Origin: Vitreoscilla sp.
GTDB lineage: Bacteria > Pseudomonadota > Gammaproteobacteria > Burkholderiales > Burkholderiaceae
Assembly (NCBI GenBank): GCA_014378125.1
Contig: JACMOG010000015.1
Location: 1-7,028, forward strand
Direction of reading: 5' to 3'
DNA: 7,028 nt
Shown in pieces: positions 1 through 5,955 of the stretch (positions within the stretch are counted from its first letter, which is position 1; the number at the start of each line of letters is the position of its first letter). The notes under the pieces were generated by a model, which had not been told where the DNA came from, made no database searches, and saw only the letters and a program-made list of their open reading frames with translations. Position numbers and translations under genes: made by a program.

Positions 1-7
1 GCCCGAC

Positions 8-991
8 ATGAACGACCGCCTGGCCTCCATGCTGGTGTGGGACAACCACGCCTGCATGCCGCTGAAGCCGAACGACACCACCTTCCTGCCGCAGCTCAAG
101 CGCCACCGCGACGCCGGTGCCGACGTGGTGATCGTCAACGTGGGCTACGGCGACGACGGCGTCGAGCAGCACCTGCGCATGCTGGCCTCCATGCGCGGTT
201 GGCTGGAAGCCAACTCGCGCGAGTACCGGTTGATCGAGTCGGTGGACGACATCGAGGCCGCGCGCGCGGCCGGCCAGCTGGCGGTGGGCTTCGACATCGA
301 GGGCGCCAACGCCATCGGCGACCAGCTGAGCCTGCTGGCCCTGTACCGCGACCTGGGCGTGCGCTGGATGCTGCTGGCCTACAACCGCAACAACCTGGCG
401 GGCGGCGGCTGCCAGGACGACGACCCCGGCCTCACGCCGTTCGGCCGCCAGATGCTGCGCGAGATGGCCCGCGTGGGCATCGTGGCCTGCTGCTCGCATA
501 CGGGCTACCGTACGGCCCGCGAGGCGATCGACGAGTCGCCCACGCCGGTGATCTTCTCGCACTCGAACGCGCGCGCGCTCACCGATCATCCGCGCAACAT
601 CCCCGATGACCTGATCCGCGCCTGCGCCGCGCGCGGCGGCGTGGTGGGCGTCAACGGCATCGGCATCTTCCTGGGCGACAACGATTCGTCGGTGGACAAC
701 GTGGCGCGCCACGTGCTGCACATGCTCGACCTGGTGGGCAGCGAGCACGTGGGCATCGGCCTGGACTACATCTTCGATTCGAGCGAGCTCGACGCGGAGA
801 TCGCTGCCAACCCCGACAAGTTTCCGCCGCACCTGGGGTACTCGGCGGGCATCGCGATGACGCCGCCCGAGCAGCTGCCGGCGCTCGCCGAGGCGCTGTC
901 GCGGCGCGGCGTGGACGACGAGGCCATCGCGCGCATCTTCGGCGGCAACTGGCTGCGGGTGGCGCGCGAGGTGTGGCGCCCGCGCGCCTGA
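8..991 (+). CDS. M19-family dipeptidase (membrane/renal dipeptidase type), divergent metal site
   Basis: A 327-residue protein of the peptidase M19 family, a TIM-barrel metallohydrolase family that cleaves dipeptides, often with D-residues. Family landmarks visible: the N-terminal metal motif region with H14 (WDNHACMP), E98 in GFDIEG at the bridging-glutamate position, H164 in CCSHTGYR and H185 in VIFSHSN (the two later zinc histidines), R196 in HPRNIPDD (substrate-carboxylate arginine) and D253 in GIGLDY (catalytic aspartate). Two usual residues differ: the Asp of the H-x-D pair is C16, and the substrate-contacting His after E98 is replaced in LAYNRNN (Y125). No signal peptide is seen, so it is probably cytoplasmic. 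The ATG is the first in the window, and its ATGA could overlap the stop of an upstream gene that is out of view; a start further upstream cannot be excluded. Family assignment is strong. True dipeptidase activity is uncertain because of the substitutions. Confidence 0.9.
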   Translation: MNDRLASMLVWDNHACMPLKPNDTTFLPQLKRHRDAGADVVIVNVGYGDDGVEQHLRMLASMRGWLEANSREYRLIESVDDIEAARAAGQLAVGFDIEGANAIGDQLSLLALYRDLGVRWMLLAYNRNNLAGGGCQDDDPGLTPFGRQMLREMARVGIVACCSHTGYRTAREAIDESPTPVIFSHSNARALTDHPRNIPDDLIRACAARGGVVGVNGIGIFLGDNDSSVDNVARHVLHMLDLVGSEHVGIGLDYIFDSSELDAEIAANPDKFPPHLGYSAGIAMTPPEQLPALAEALSRRGVDDEAIARIFGGNWLRVAREVWRPRA

Positions 992-1010
992 CGCCCAGGT
1001 TCCCGGGGGT

Positions 1011-1415
1011 TCAGTCGCAGAACTTCGCGACGTGCTTCTCGGCCTCGGCCAGCAGGCGCGGGCGATCGTGGTCGTCGATGTACTCGCGCTGGCCGGCCGT
1101 GTTCGTGATGAACACGCGGCCGCCGGTGCGCTTGAGCGTGATCGTGTTCTCCCGCGCCACGGTGCAGTGGCGCCGGCGATGCCCATCGTCGTACGGATCC
1201 GCCACGGCCATCGGCGGCCCGGCGGGCTTCGGCGCGCTCGCGCGCTCCGCGTTCAGCTGGGCCGCCGTGGGATGCGGCACGGGCTTGGCGGCCACCGGGC
1301 ACGGCGTCGACTGGTAGGTGGTGCCGCCCGTGGGCTGCGCGCACTTGTAGACCTGGGCCTGCGCGGCGAAGGGGAGCGCGGCGAGCAGCGGGAAGGCGAA
1401 GTTGGCGTTGGGCAT
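1011..1415 (-). CDS. Small secreted DUF4124-domain protein
   Basis: A 134-residue predicted periplasmic protein. Residues 1-20 form a signal peptide ending in AAQA, with Q21 as the likely first mature residue. Directly after it comes a DUF4124-like segment (VYKC, then GGTTYQSTPC), a short beta-rich module found at the N terminus of many small exported gammaproteobacterial proteins. A Pro/Ala-rich linker (about 40-75) leads to a C-terminal part with C84 and C133. The four cysteines C25, C39, C84 and C133 could form two disulfides. The reading frame stays open far upstream, but the ATG at 1415 is chosen because the signal peptide begins exactly there and the upstream translation looks non-coding. 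No good Shine-Dalgarno is visible. The gene converges on the dipeptidase gene with 19 bases between the stops. Function is unknown. Confidence 0.85.
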   Translation of the reverse strand: MPNANFAFPLLAALPFAAQAQVYKCAQPTGGTTYQSTPCPVAAKPVPHPTAAQLNAERASAPKPAGPPMAVADPYDDGHRRRHCTVARENTITLKRTGGRVFITNTAGQREYIDDHDRPRLLAEAEKHVAKFCD

Positions 1416-1557
1416 GGAACGATCGCGGGGCGTTGTCGGGTCTCGCGATGTTCGCATTGCGGGGCAACGTTCGCCGCGGCAGGGCCTGTCGACATGCTGC
1501 GCCGGTGTGAACAATGCGGCGCGCTCCGCGGATGCGCTGCCCGGTCTGCCTGGTGCG

Positions 1558-1586
1558 TTGACATGTGGCACTTTGCCACATACTAT
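1558..1586 (+). promoter_or_regulatory. Near-consensus sigma70 promoter of the ParD-like antitoxin gene
   Basis: TTGACA at 1558-1563 matches the -35 consensus exactly. TACTAT at 1581-1586 matches four of six positions of the -10 consensus, including the key A2 and T6. The spacer is 17 bp, the optimum. Transcription would be expected to start 6-8 bases past the -10, at about 1592-1594, which coincides with the ATG at 1593. It stands out in an otherwise GC-rich window. Confidence 0.75.
1563..1581 (+). promoter_or_regulatory. Operator-like perfect inverted repeat inside the promoter spacer
   Basis: ATGTGGCA-ctt-TGCCACAT is an 8-bp perfect inverted repeat with a 3-bp centre. Its inner 17 bases (1564-1580) fill the -35/-10 spacer exactly. 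Ribbon-helix-helix antitoxins typically bind such palindromes and repress their own operon, so the ParD-like protein encoded 12 bases downstream is the natural candidate ligand. Autoregulation is inferred; the symmetry is seen directly. Alternatively the repeat could serve a regulator encoded elsewhere. Confidence 0.65.
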
Positions 1587-1592
1587 CTTGTC

Positions 1593-1985
1593 ATGGCCCA
1601 ATCCATCCGCATCTCCGACGAGCTCTACGGCGCGGCTCAGAAAGCCGGTGCGTTGCTTGACCGTTCGCTTGCACAGCAGATGGAATATTGGGCGCGCCTG
1701 GGCGCGGCCATCGACGCGGCGGGCATCACTTCCGCGCAAGCGATGGAACTTCTGCAGGCTGGGCGACTGAATGTGCTGATCGCCGCAGCGACCTGCAAGA
1801 CCGACAACGAGGCCGGCTCCTCGCAGATGCTTCGCCAACGCCGTCGGTCCTTCGAGAAGCAGGTGCGTGATGGCCAGCGCAAACCCGACAGCCTGGTCAT
1901 CTTCACGCCCCAGGCCGTGGCCGCTTCCAGTCGTTCAGCGCCGGAATACACGCCGGACGAAGCTGAAGGTGGAGGCGGATGGTGA
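1593..1985 (+). CDS. ParD-like antitoxin (ribbon-helix-helix, type II toxin-antitoxin)
   Basis: A 130-residue protein. The N terminus (SIRISDELY, residues 4-12) looks like the DNA-binding beta strand and first helix of a ribbon-helix-helix fold, followed by [23 protein letters not shown] (15-37), the pattern of ParD-like antitoxins (PF11903 type). The middle is helical, with a basic stretch ([10 protein letters not shown], 81-90) that may contact DNA or the toxin. The tail is acidic and Gly-rich and is probably disordered. The ATG at 1593 is chosen because it begins the conserved N terminus, although the open frame extends upstream. It lies 6 bases after the -10 box with no Shine-Dalgarno, so the mRNA is probably leaderless. 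The stop overlaps the start of the broken partner gene (ATGGTGA, 1979-1985). The gene is intact. Its likely roles are neutralising the toxin and repressing the operon through the palindrome at 1563-1581. Confidence 0.82.
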   Translation: MAQSIRISDELYGAAQKAGALLDRSLAQQMEYWARLGAAIDAAGITSAQAMELLQAGRLNVLIAAATCKTDNEAGSSQMLRQRRRSFEKQVRDGQRKPDSLVIFTPQAVAASSRSAPEYTPDEAEGGGGW

Positions 1986-2449
1986 AGCGCAGCCGCGAGG
2001 CCGTCGCGCCCGCGGAAGTGGTCGAGACTCTGCTGTCCACCGCGCGGGAGCACATCCTGGTGGGCGGCCAAGCGCTTGCTTGTCGGCCAGGCCTATCTAG
2101 AGATATCGGAGGACGAGCACATCAATGTGGACGTGCTCTGGCAATTGATCGGCGTCGATGCCGAGCGGGTAGAAAAACGCGCGACCACGGTCTCGAGGCT
2201 GCGAAAAACGCCGACGAGTTGGCCTCGGGACGCAGTCCGATCCAGGGGCTGGTTTCCGAAATCGAGAAGCTGGCCGTCGATGACGCGGGTCGCAAGGTCG
2301 CCGCGCGCCACGGCGTGCACGTTGCCGATGCGATCGACCCGTCGCTCATTCCGGCCGGGCCGTTCTGGACCAAGCGATGGCCCAAGCTCAAGGGGCTCAT
2401 GTCGCATGATTACAGCGCGACGTTCAAGCCACCAGAGAATTCGAACTGA
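1979..2449 (+). pseudogene. Broken toxin-like gene, possibly nucleotidyltransferase-fold, partner of the ParD-like antitoxin
   Basis: Reads as three protein-like blocks in two frames. Block 1 (1979 to about 2080) gives [21 protein letters not shown]; its HILVGGQAL resembles the Gly-Gly strand of nucleotidyltransferase-fold toxins. Block 2 continues one frame over (about 2076-2185) with [38 protein letters not shown] (2079-2192, shown here only as the key parts [16 protein letters not shown] and ERVEKRA). Block 3 returns to the first frame (about 2192-2449) with [27 protein letters not shown] and [10 protein letters not shown]. The expected D-x-D metal motif after Gly-Gly is absent, so a segment is probably deleted. 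A tandem GCTTGCTT at 2074-2081 lies at the first frame change, and dropping one copy restores the frame. A GGAGG at 1971-1975 suits the ATG at 1979 or the GTG at 1982. Translation as read would end at 2449 with a scrambled middle. The fold assignment is tentative, the broken state fairly firm. Confidence 0.6.
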
Positions 2450-2460
2450 CGAGCTCGCCT

Positions 2461-2850
2461 GTGCCCGCCCACCACGCCGCCTGCTCCTGCGGCCAGCTCA
2501 CGCTGGTCGCCCACTGCGACCCCGTCGGCGTGTCGATGTGCCACTGCCTCGCGTGCCAGCGCCGCACGGGCAGCACCTACGGCGCGCAGGCGCGCTTTCC
2601 CACCGACCAGGTGGAGATCGCAGGCCAGTCCACCGAGTACGTGCGCATCGGCGACGAGGGCAACGCCTGCCATTTCCACTTCTGCCCGCGCTGCGGCGCG
2701 ACGGTCTGGTACTTCTTCGACGAGGAATTCCGCGTGGTGCCGGTGGGCGCGTTCGCCGACCCGACGTTCGCGGCGCCCGGCGTGTCCGTTTACGAGGAGC
2801 GGCGGCACCCATGGGTGAGCGTGCCCGAAGGCGCGAAGCTGATCTGGTGA
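2461..2850 (+). CDS. GFA-family zinc-binding protein (CENP-V/GFA domain)
   Basis: A 129-residue protein that is almost entirely one GFA domain (PF04828 type). The zinc-binding cysteine pattern is complete: C8-S-C10 (ACSCGQL), C27-H-C29-x2-C32 (MCHCLACQRRTGS) and C75-x2-C78 (HFCPRCGA). The family is named after glutathione-dependent formaldehyde-activating enzyme, but most short bacterial members have no proven reaction, so formaldehyde chemistry should not be assumed. GTG at 2461 is chosen because it places the first Cys motif at the usual distance from the N terminus; no clear ribosome-binding site precedes it. It starts 11 bases after the broken toxin-like gene, so it might be co-transcribed with the antitoxin. 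Its stop overlaps the GTG start of the GIY-YIG gene in GTGA. Confidence 0.87.
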   Translation: MPAHHAACSCGQLTLVAHCDPVGVSMCHCLACQRRTGSTYGAQARFPTDQVEIAGQSTEYVRIGDEGNACHFHFCPRCGATVWYFFDEEFRVVPVGAFADPTFAAPGVSVYEERRHPWVSVPEGAKLIW

Positions 2851-3143
2851 CGGACGCAACCGCCATCGACGAGTCGTGGGTGCTCTACCTGTTGGAGTGC
2901 CGCGGCGAGCGCCTGTATGCAGGCATCACCAACGACCTGGCGTCGCGCTTCGCCGCGCATTGCGCCGGCAAGGGCGCGCGCTTCACGCGGGCGTTTCCGC
3001 CGCTGCGCATCGTGGCCGCGGCGCGCCTGCCGTCGCGGTCGCTGGCGCTGAAGGCGAAGTACGCACTTAAGCGCCAGCCGCGGGCCGCCAAGCTGTCGTT
3101 CCTTGCGGCTTGTGGCGCGGCGATCGCGCTCGATTCGGAGTGA
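2847..3143 (+). CDS. GIY-YIG domain protein, YhbQ-like, with catalytic Glu replaced by Lys
   Basis: A 98-residue single-domain GIY-YIG protein resembling E. coli YhbQ. Motifs in order: WVLYLLEC (11-18, GIY strand), LYAGITND (23-30, the YIG segment as YAG), SRFAAHCAGKGARFTR (33-48, with R34 and H38 at the conserved Arg and His) and SLALKAKYALKRQPRAAK (65-82). In YhbQ the last segment reads SLALRAEY; its Glu is the metal-binding catalytic residue of the fold. Here that position is K71 (AAG, one transition from GAG), so nuclease activity may be lost. GTG at 2847 is taken as the start because it overlaps the GFA stop and gives the usual family length. An in-frame ATG at 2811, with GAGGAG 11 bases upstream, would add 12 residues and is the main alternative. 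The gene converges with the thioesterase gene, 16 bases away. Confidence 0.83.
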   Translation: MTDATAIDESWVLYLLECRGERLYAGITNDLASRFAAHCAGKGARFTRAFPPLRIVAAARLPSRSLALKAKYALKRQPRAAKLSFLAACGAAIALDSE

Positions 3144-3159
3144 GCGGCCTGGCCCCTGG

Positions 3160-4035
3160 TCAAACGGCGGTCATCCGCATCAGCCCTTCCTGCGCCACGC
3201 AGGCCACCAGCGTGCCGTCGCGGCTGAACAGGTTGCCGCGCGCGAGGCCGCGCGAGTGCGCGGCGGCGGGGCTGTCCATCACGTACAGCAGCCAATCGTC
3301 GATGCGCACGTCCTGGTAGAACCACATGGCGTGGTCGAGGCTGGCCATCACCATGCCGGGCGTGTAGTAGCCCACGCCGTGCGGCAGCATCGCGGTGGAC
3401 AGCAGTGCGAAATCGGACGCGTAGGCCAGCAGGCTGCGTTGCAGCGCCTGGCCGGCCGGCACGGCGCCGCGTGCGCGCAGCCACACGGCCTGCGCGGGCT
3501 CGCCCGCGCCCGCGCCGGGGCGAAGCGCGCCGGTGGGCACGGGACGGATCTCGATGGCCCGCGCGCTGGTGATCTTGCGGTCGCCGGTGCCCGACGCGGG
3601 CTGCGGACGCGTCAGCTCCACGAAGGTCGTCAGGCCCTCGGGCGCGGGCACGTCGGGCATCGCCAGCTGGTGCGCGAAGCCGGGCTCCTCCACCTGGAAC
3701 GACGTGGAGAGGATCAGGATGGGCTTGCCGTGCTGGCTGGCGGTGACGCGGCGCACGCTGAAGCTGTTGCCGTCGCGGATGCGATCCACCTGGTACTCCA
3801 CCGGGTGTTGCGCGTCGCCGCCGCGCAGGAAGTAGGCGTGCAGCGAGTGGGCGAGCCGGTCGCCGCAGGTGAGCGCCGCGGCCATCAGCGACTGGCCCAG
3901 GATGTGGCCGCCGAACAGGTTGCGGAAGCCGAGATCCAGGCTTTGGCCGACGTAGAGGTCGCCGCCGGCGGTCTCCAGGGCGAACAGCGTCAGCAGGTGG
4001 GGCAGGGCATCGGGATCGTGGGCGTCGGTGGTCAT
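3160..4035 (-). CDS. tesB: Acyl-CoA thioesterase II (TesB family)
   Basis: A 291-residue cytosolic enzyme of the double-hotdog TesB family (E. coli TesB is 286 residues) that hydrolyses medium- and long-chain acyl-CoA to free fatty acid and CoA. The N-terminal hotdog carries LDLGFRNLFGGHILGQSLMAA (33-53, key residues FGGHILGQ) and HSLHAYFLRGG. The C-terminal half carries the catalytic positions: D208 in YASDFALL, S232 in ASLDHAMWFY (Thr in E. coli, Ser in many bacterial homologues) and Q282 in AQEGLMR. The ATG at 4035 gives the normal N terminus, preceded by a weak GAGAG six bases upstream. The frame stays open well beyond the start, antisense to the next gene, which is a GC-rich artefact. 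The gene is divergent from the barrel-protein gene, with 81 bases between the starts. Nothing suggests loss of function. Confidence 0.95.
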   Translation of the reverse strand: MTTDAHDPDALPHLLTLFALETAGGDLYVGQSLDLGFRNLFGGHILGQSLMAAALTCGDRLAHSLHAYFLRGGDAQHPVEYQVDRIRDGNSFSVRRVTASQHGKPILILSTSFQVEEPGFAHQLAMPDVPAPEGLTTFVELTRPQPASGTGDRKITSARAIEIRPVPTGALRPGAGAGEPAQAVWLRARGAVPAGQALQRSLLAYASDFALLSTAMLPHGVGYYTPGMVMASLDHAMWFYQDVRIDDWLLYVMDSPAAAHSRGLARGNLFSRDGTLVACVAQEGLMRMTAV

Positions 4036-4100
4036 GGCGGCTCTCGTTGAGCGGAACTCTATCGCACGGGCGCCACGACGCGGGGCGGTACCATGCGCGC

Positions 4101-4106
4101 GGAGGA
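4101..4106 (+). promoter_or_regulatory. Shine-Dalgarno deciding the barrel-protein start
   Basis: GGAGGA lies 10 bases before the ATG at 4117. It would sit inside the coding region if the in-frame ATG at 4093 were used, and that upstream start would put eight polar residues before the signal peptide. The site therefore favours 4117. Confidence 0.75.
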
Positions 4107-4116
4107 CGGAAAACCC

Positions 4117-5631
4117 ATGCAGCCGAGACTGGCCAACGTATTGCTCTTCATTGCCGCGGCCGGGTTGGCCCGCTCGGCGCTCGCCGCCGACACGGCCGCG
4201 GCCGCACCGCCGCCCGAGCGCGCCCAGGGCCTGATCGTGCTGGACTACCAGAGCATCCCGGTGCGCGGCTACCCGTCCATCGACCTGGCGGGCGTGCACG
4301 TGCTCAACCAGTTCAACGACTGGCTCTATGGCGGCGTCGGCGCGCATGCCCCGCTGTTCAAGGGCGCGTACGGCGGGTTCATGTCGTTCGACGCCACGCT
4401 GCACGCGCAGGCCGACGTGGCGGGCCGGCTGTACGCCGACGCCGGCGTGTCCTACGGCGGCGGCGGCGGCGGCAACAGCGTCTCGCAGTCGCGCGTCATC
4501 TCGGGCTCCGGCGCCTTCGCGAAGGCCTACGCCGGCCTGGGCTGGCACTTCGACGACTTCTCCGCGGGCCTGAACGTGTCCTACCTGCGCTTCTCGCAGT
4601 CGGTGATCCACGGCACGCAGCTCGACCTCGCCGTGCAGGTGCCGTTCTCGTATGCGAGGACGCCTTACGCCAGCACCGGCCACGCCTCCGGCGGAACCCG
4701 GGCCGCCGACGCGCCGGCCGACGACAACACGCTGATGTTCGGCCTGGACAACTTCATCCAGGTCAAGCCCAAAGGCACCTTCAAGGGCACCGTCAACCTC
4801 GCGGACGTGCAGTTCAACCACTTCCTCACCGACCACACCTACGCGCTGGTGGAGGGGAGCGTCGGCGTTCGCGGGCTGCCCATCTACAACCAGCTGCTGG
4901 GCGGTGTCGGCTACCGCGCGACGCTCTCGCGCGACGTCGACGTGTACGGGCAGGTGGCGGTCGGCTCGGGCGGCTACGACCCGCAGCAGTTCGACACCGG
5001 TCCCGGCCTGCTGGTGTACCCGAAGGTGTTCGGGGAATACCGGGTGGGCGACCACCTGGGGCTGGCGCTGTCGGCCGGCTACCTGTTCGCGCCGCGCGGC
5101 ACGTCGCGCAACCTGACCGTGGGCGCGGCGCTCAACTACCATCTCTCGGGTCGCGGCGGCGCGGGCGAGGGCGTGTCCAGCGGCTACCGCATCGACGTGT
5201 TCCAGCAGTCCGAGCTGCACCCGAAGATCGGCGACCGCACGCAGGGCGTGCTGCGCCTGCTCACCACGCAGGTGGACGACGTGCTCTCCGACAACGTCTA
5301 CGTGCCCATCCAGGCCAGCATCGCCACCAGCCGCTACCTGGGTTACCCGGGCTACGGCGAGGCCCTCACCGGCCTGGGCCTGCAGACCACGCACAGCGCC
5401 GATCAACCGTTCCAGGCCTTCGCGCAGCTGGTGGCCGGCATCAACGTGCACGGCGTCATCGCCAAGCCGGCGATCGGCGCGAATTACGCGCTCGGCGACC
5501 GCCTGGCGATCTACGCCCAGGTGGGCAAGACGACCTCGGTCAACGTGGCGCACCTGTACCCGGCGAGGTACCGGTTCGAGGCGACCAACGTCGGCCTGGG
5601 GCTGACGTATCGGTTCTCGCTGCCGGGTTAG
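4117..5631 (+). CDS. Predicted outer-membrane beta-barrel protein of unknown function
   Basis: A 504-residue exported protein. Residues 1-23 form a signal peptide (hydrophobic VLLFIAAAGLA, cleavage after ALA). The mature part is a chain of alternating aromatic/aliphatic strands with Gly- and Asp-rich turns. It ends in GLGLTYRFSLPG, with an aromatic close to but not at the C terminus, consistent with an outer-membrane barrel. Three segments, about 62-180, 232-344 and 387-501, share a common order of motifs, for example EYRVGDHLGLALSAGY (308-322) and NYALGDRLAIYAQVGK (456-471). A run of six Gly (114-119) is encoded by six GGC codons. The linker at 184-205 (TGHASGGTRAADAPADD) looks disordered. 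I do not recognise the family; a channel, export or surface role is possible but not shown. Its stop overlaps that of the convergent gene by four bases. Confidence 0.8.
   Translation: MQPRLANVLLFIAAAGLARSALAADTAAAAPPPERAQGLIVLDYQSIPVRGYPSIDLAGVHVLNQFNDWLYGGVGAHAPLFKGAYGGFMSFDATLHAQADVAGRLYADAGVSYGGGGGGNSVSQSRVISGSGAFAKAYAGLGWHFDDFSAGLNVSYLRFSQSVIHGTQLDLAVQVPFSYARTPYASTGHASGGTRAADAPADDNTLMFGLDNFIQVKPKGTFKGTVNLADVQFNHFLTDHTYALVEGSVGVRGLPIYNQLLGGVGYRATLSRDVDVYGQVAVGSGGYDPQQFDTGPGLLVYPKVFGEYRVGDHLGLALSAGYLFAPRGTSRNLTVGAALNYHLSGRGGAGEGVSSGYRIDVFQQSELHPKIGDRTQGVLRLLTTQVDDVLSDNVYVPIQASIATSRYLGYPGYGEALTGLGLQTTHSADQPFQAFAQLVAGINVHGVIAKPAIGANYALGDRLAIYAQVGKTTSVNVAHLYPARYRFEATNVGLGLTYRFSLPG
4456..4473 (+). 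repeat. GGC trinucleotide repeat, six units
   Basis: Six perfect GGC units in frame encode Gly114-Gly119 of the barrel protein, probably in a loop between strands. Slippage here would change loop length without shifting the frame. Confidence 0.9.
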
Positions 5632-5930
5632 GTCACCGCCTCGATAGTGAACGGACGTCGTAGCCCGCCGATGCCGGCGGACCGCAACGCGGCCAGCACG
5701 GCGTCGCGCGCCATGCCCATCGTGTGCCACCAGTCGGGGCCCGGCTCGGCGTTGGTGTCGTAGTCGACGGGTTCCCACTCGTCCATCCGATGCCGAGCGC
5801 CCAGCGCGTCGTGCGGCGTCATGCCGGCGCGGTGCAGCGTGCACGTGAAGGCCGCGGCGGCGGCCTCCTGCTCGTCGTCCGACGCGTCCCGTATCGAGAT
5901 CGTGAAGGTGGCCGTGCGCAGGGCGCTCAT
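5628..5930 (-). CDS. Uncharacterised 100-residue acidic protein
   Basis: A 100-residue protein with no recognised domain and no signal peptide or membrane segment. It begins with a likely beta strand (TATFTISIRD, 6-15), then an acidic Ala-rich helix (DDEQEAAAAAFTCTLHRAG, 18-36), an aromatic and acidic middle (DEWEPVDYD, PDWWHTMG, 50-72) and a final helix plus strand (RDAVLAALRSAG, PFTIEAV). The order strand-helix-...-helix-strand suggests a small alpha/beta fold. The ATG at 5930 is preferred over the GTG at 5945 because GGAGGA sits seven bases before it. It starts 25 bases after the 60-residue gene ends, so the two are probably co-transcribed. Function is unknown. Confidence 0.72.
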   Translation of the reverse strand: MSALRTATFTISIRDASDDEQEAAAAAFTCTLHRAGMTPHDALGARHRMDEWEPVDYDTNAEPGPDWWHTMGMARDAVLAALRSAGIGGLRRPFTIEAVT

Positions 5931-5937
5931 GACCGTG

Positions 5938-5943
5938 TCCTCC
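5938..5943 (-). promoter_or_regulatory. Shine-Dalgarno deciding the start of the 100-residue gene
   Basis: TCCTCC on the plus strand reads GGAGGA on the minus strand, seven bases before the ATG at 5930. It would lie inside the coding region if the GTG at 5945 were the start. Confidence 0.8.
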
Positions 5944-5955
5944 ACGCCTTGCCGG

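Noticed and set aside
992..1010. Possible terminator between the convergent dipeptidase and DUF4124 genes
   Set aside because: Only 19 bases, with a G/C-rich run (TTCCCGGGGG) but no stem of adequate length or T-tract.
2172..2211. Direct repeat GAAAAACGC (2172-2180 and 2203-2211) as the cause of the second frame change
   Set aside because: Removing the 31 bases from one copy to the next does not restore the downstream frame, so the repeat is probably coincidental. A net loss of one base would be enough.
2076..3143. A 355-residue frame joining the broken toxin-like gene to the GIY-YIG gene
   Set aside because: The middle part is the shifted shadow of the GFA gene, which has its full cysteine pattern in another frame. 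The continuity is accidental, so this is not a fusion protein.
3103..4050. Plus-strand frame of 315 residues opposite the thioesterase gene
   Set aside because: His/Ala/Arg-rich antisense shadow with no recognisable domain; the TesB motifs on the other strand are decisive.
4036..4116. Divergent promoters between the thioesterase and barrel genes
   Set aside because: A few AT-rich hexamers (CTCTAT, TAGAGT on the other strand) exist, but none has a partner -35 at a sensible distance.
4047..5663. Plus-strand frame of 538 residues overlapping the barrel gene
   Set aside because: Arg/Pro/Gly/Ala-rich frame-shifted shadow. The barrel frame has a Shine-Dalgarno, signal peptide and beta-strand pattern.
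4036..5844. Minus-strand reading frame extending the thioesterase frame far upstream (to 5844), antisense to the barrel gene
   Set aside because: Its translation is Arg/Val/Ala-rich low-complexity typical of the antisense of a GC-rich gene. The TesB family length and N terminus fit the ATG at 4035.
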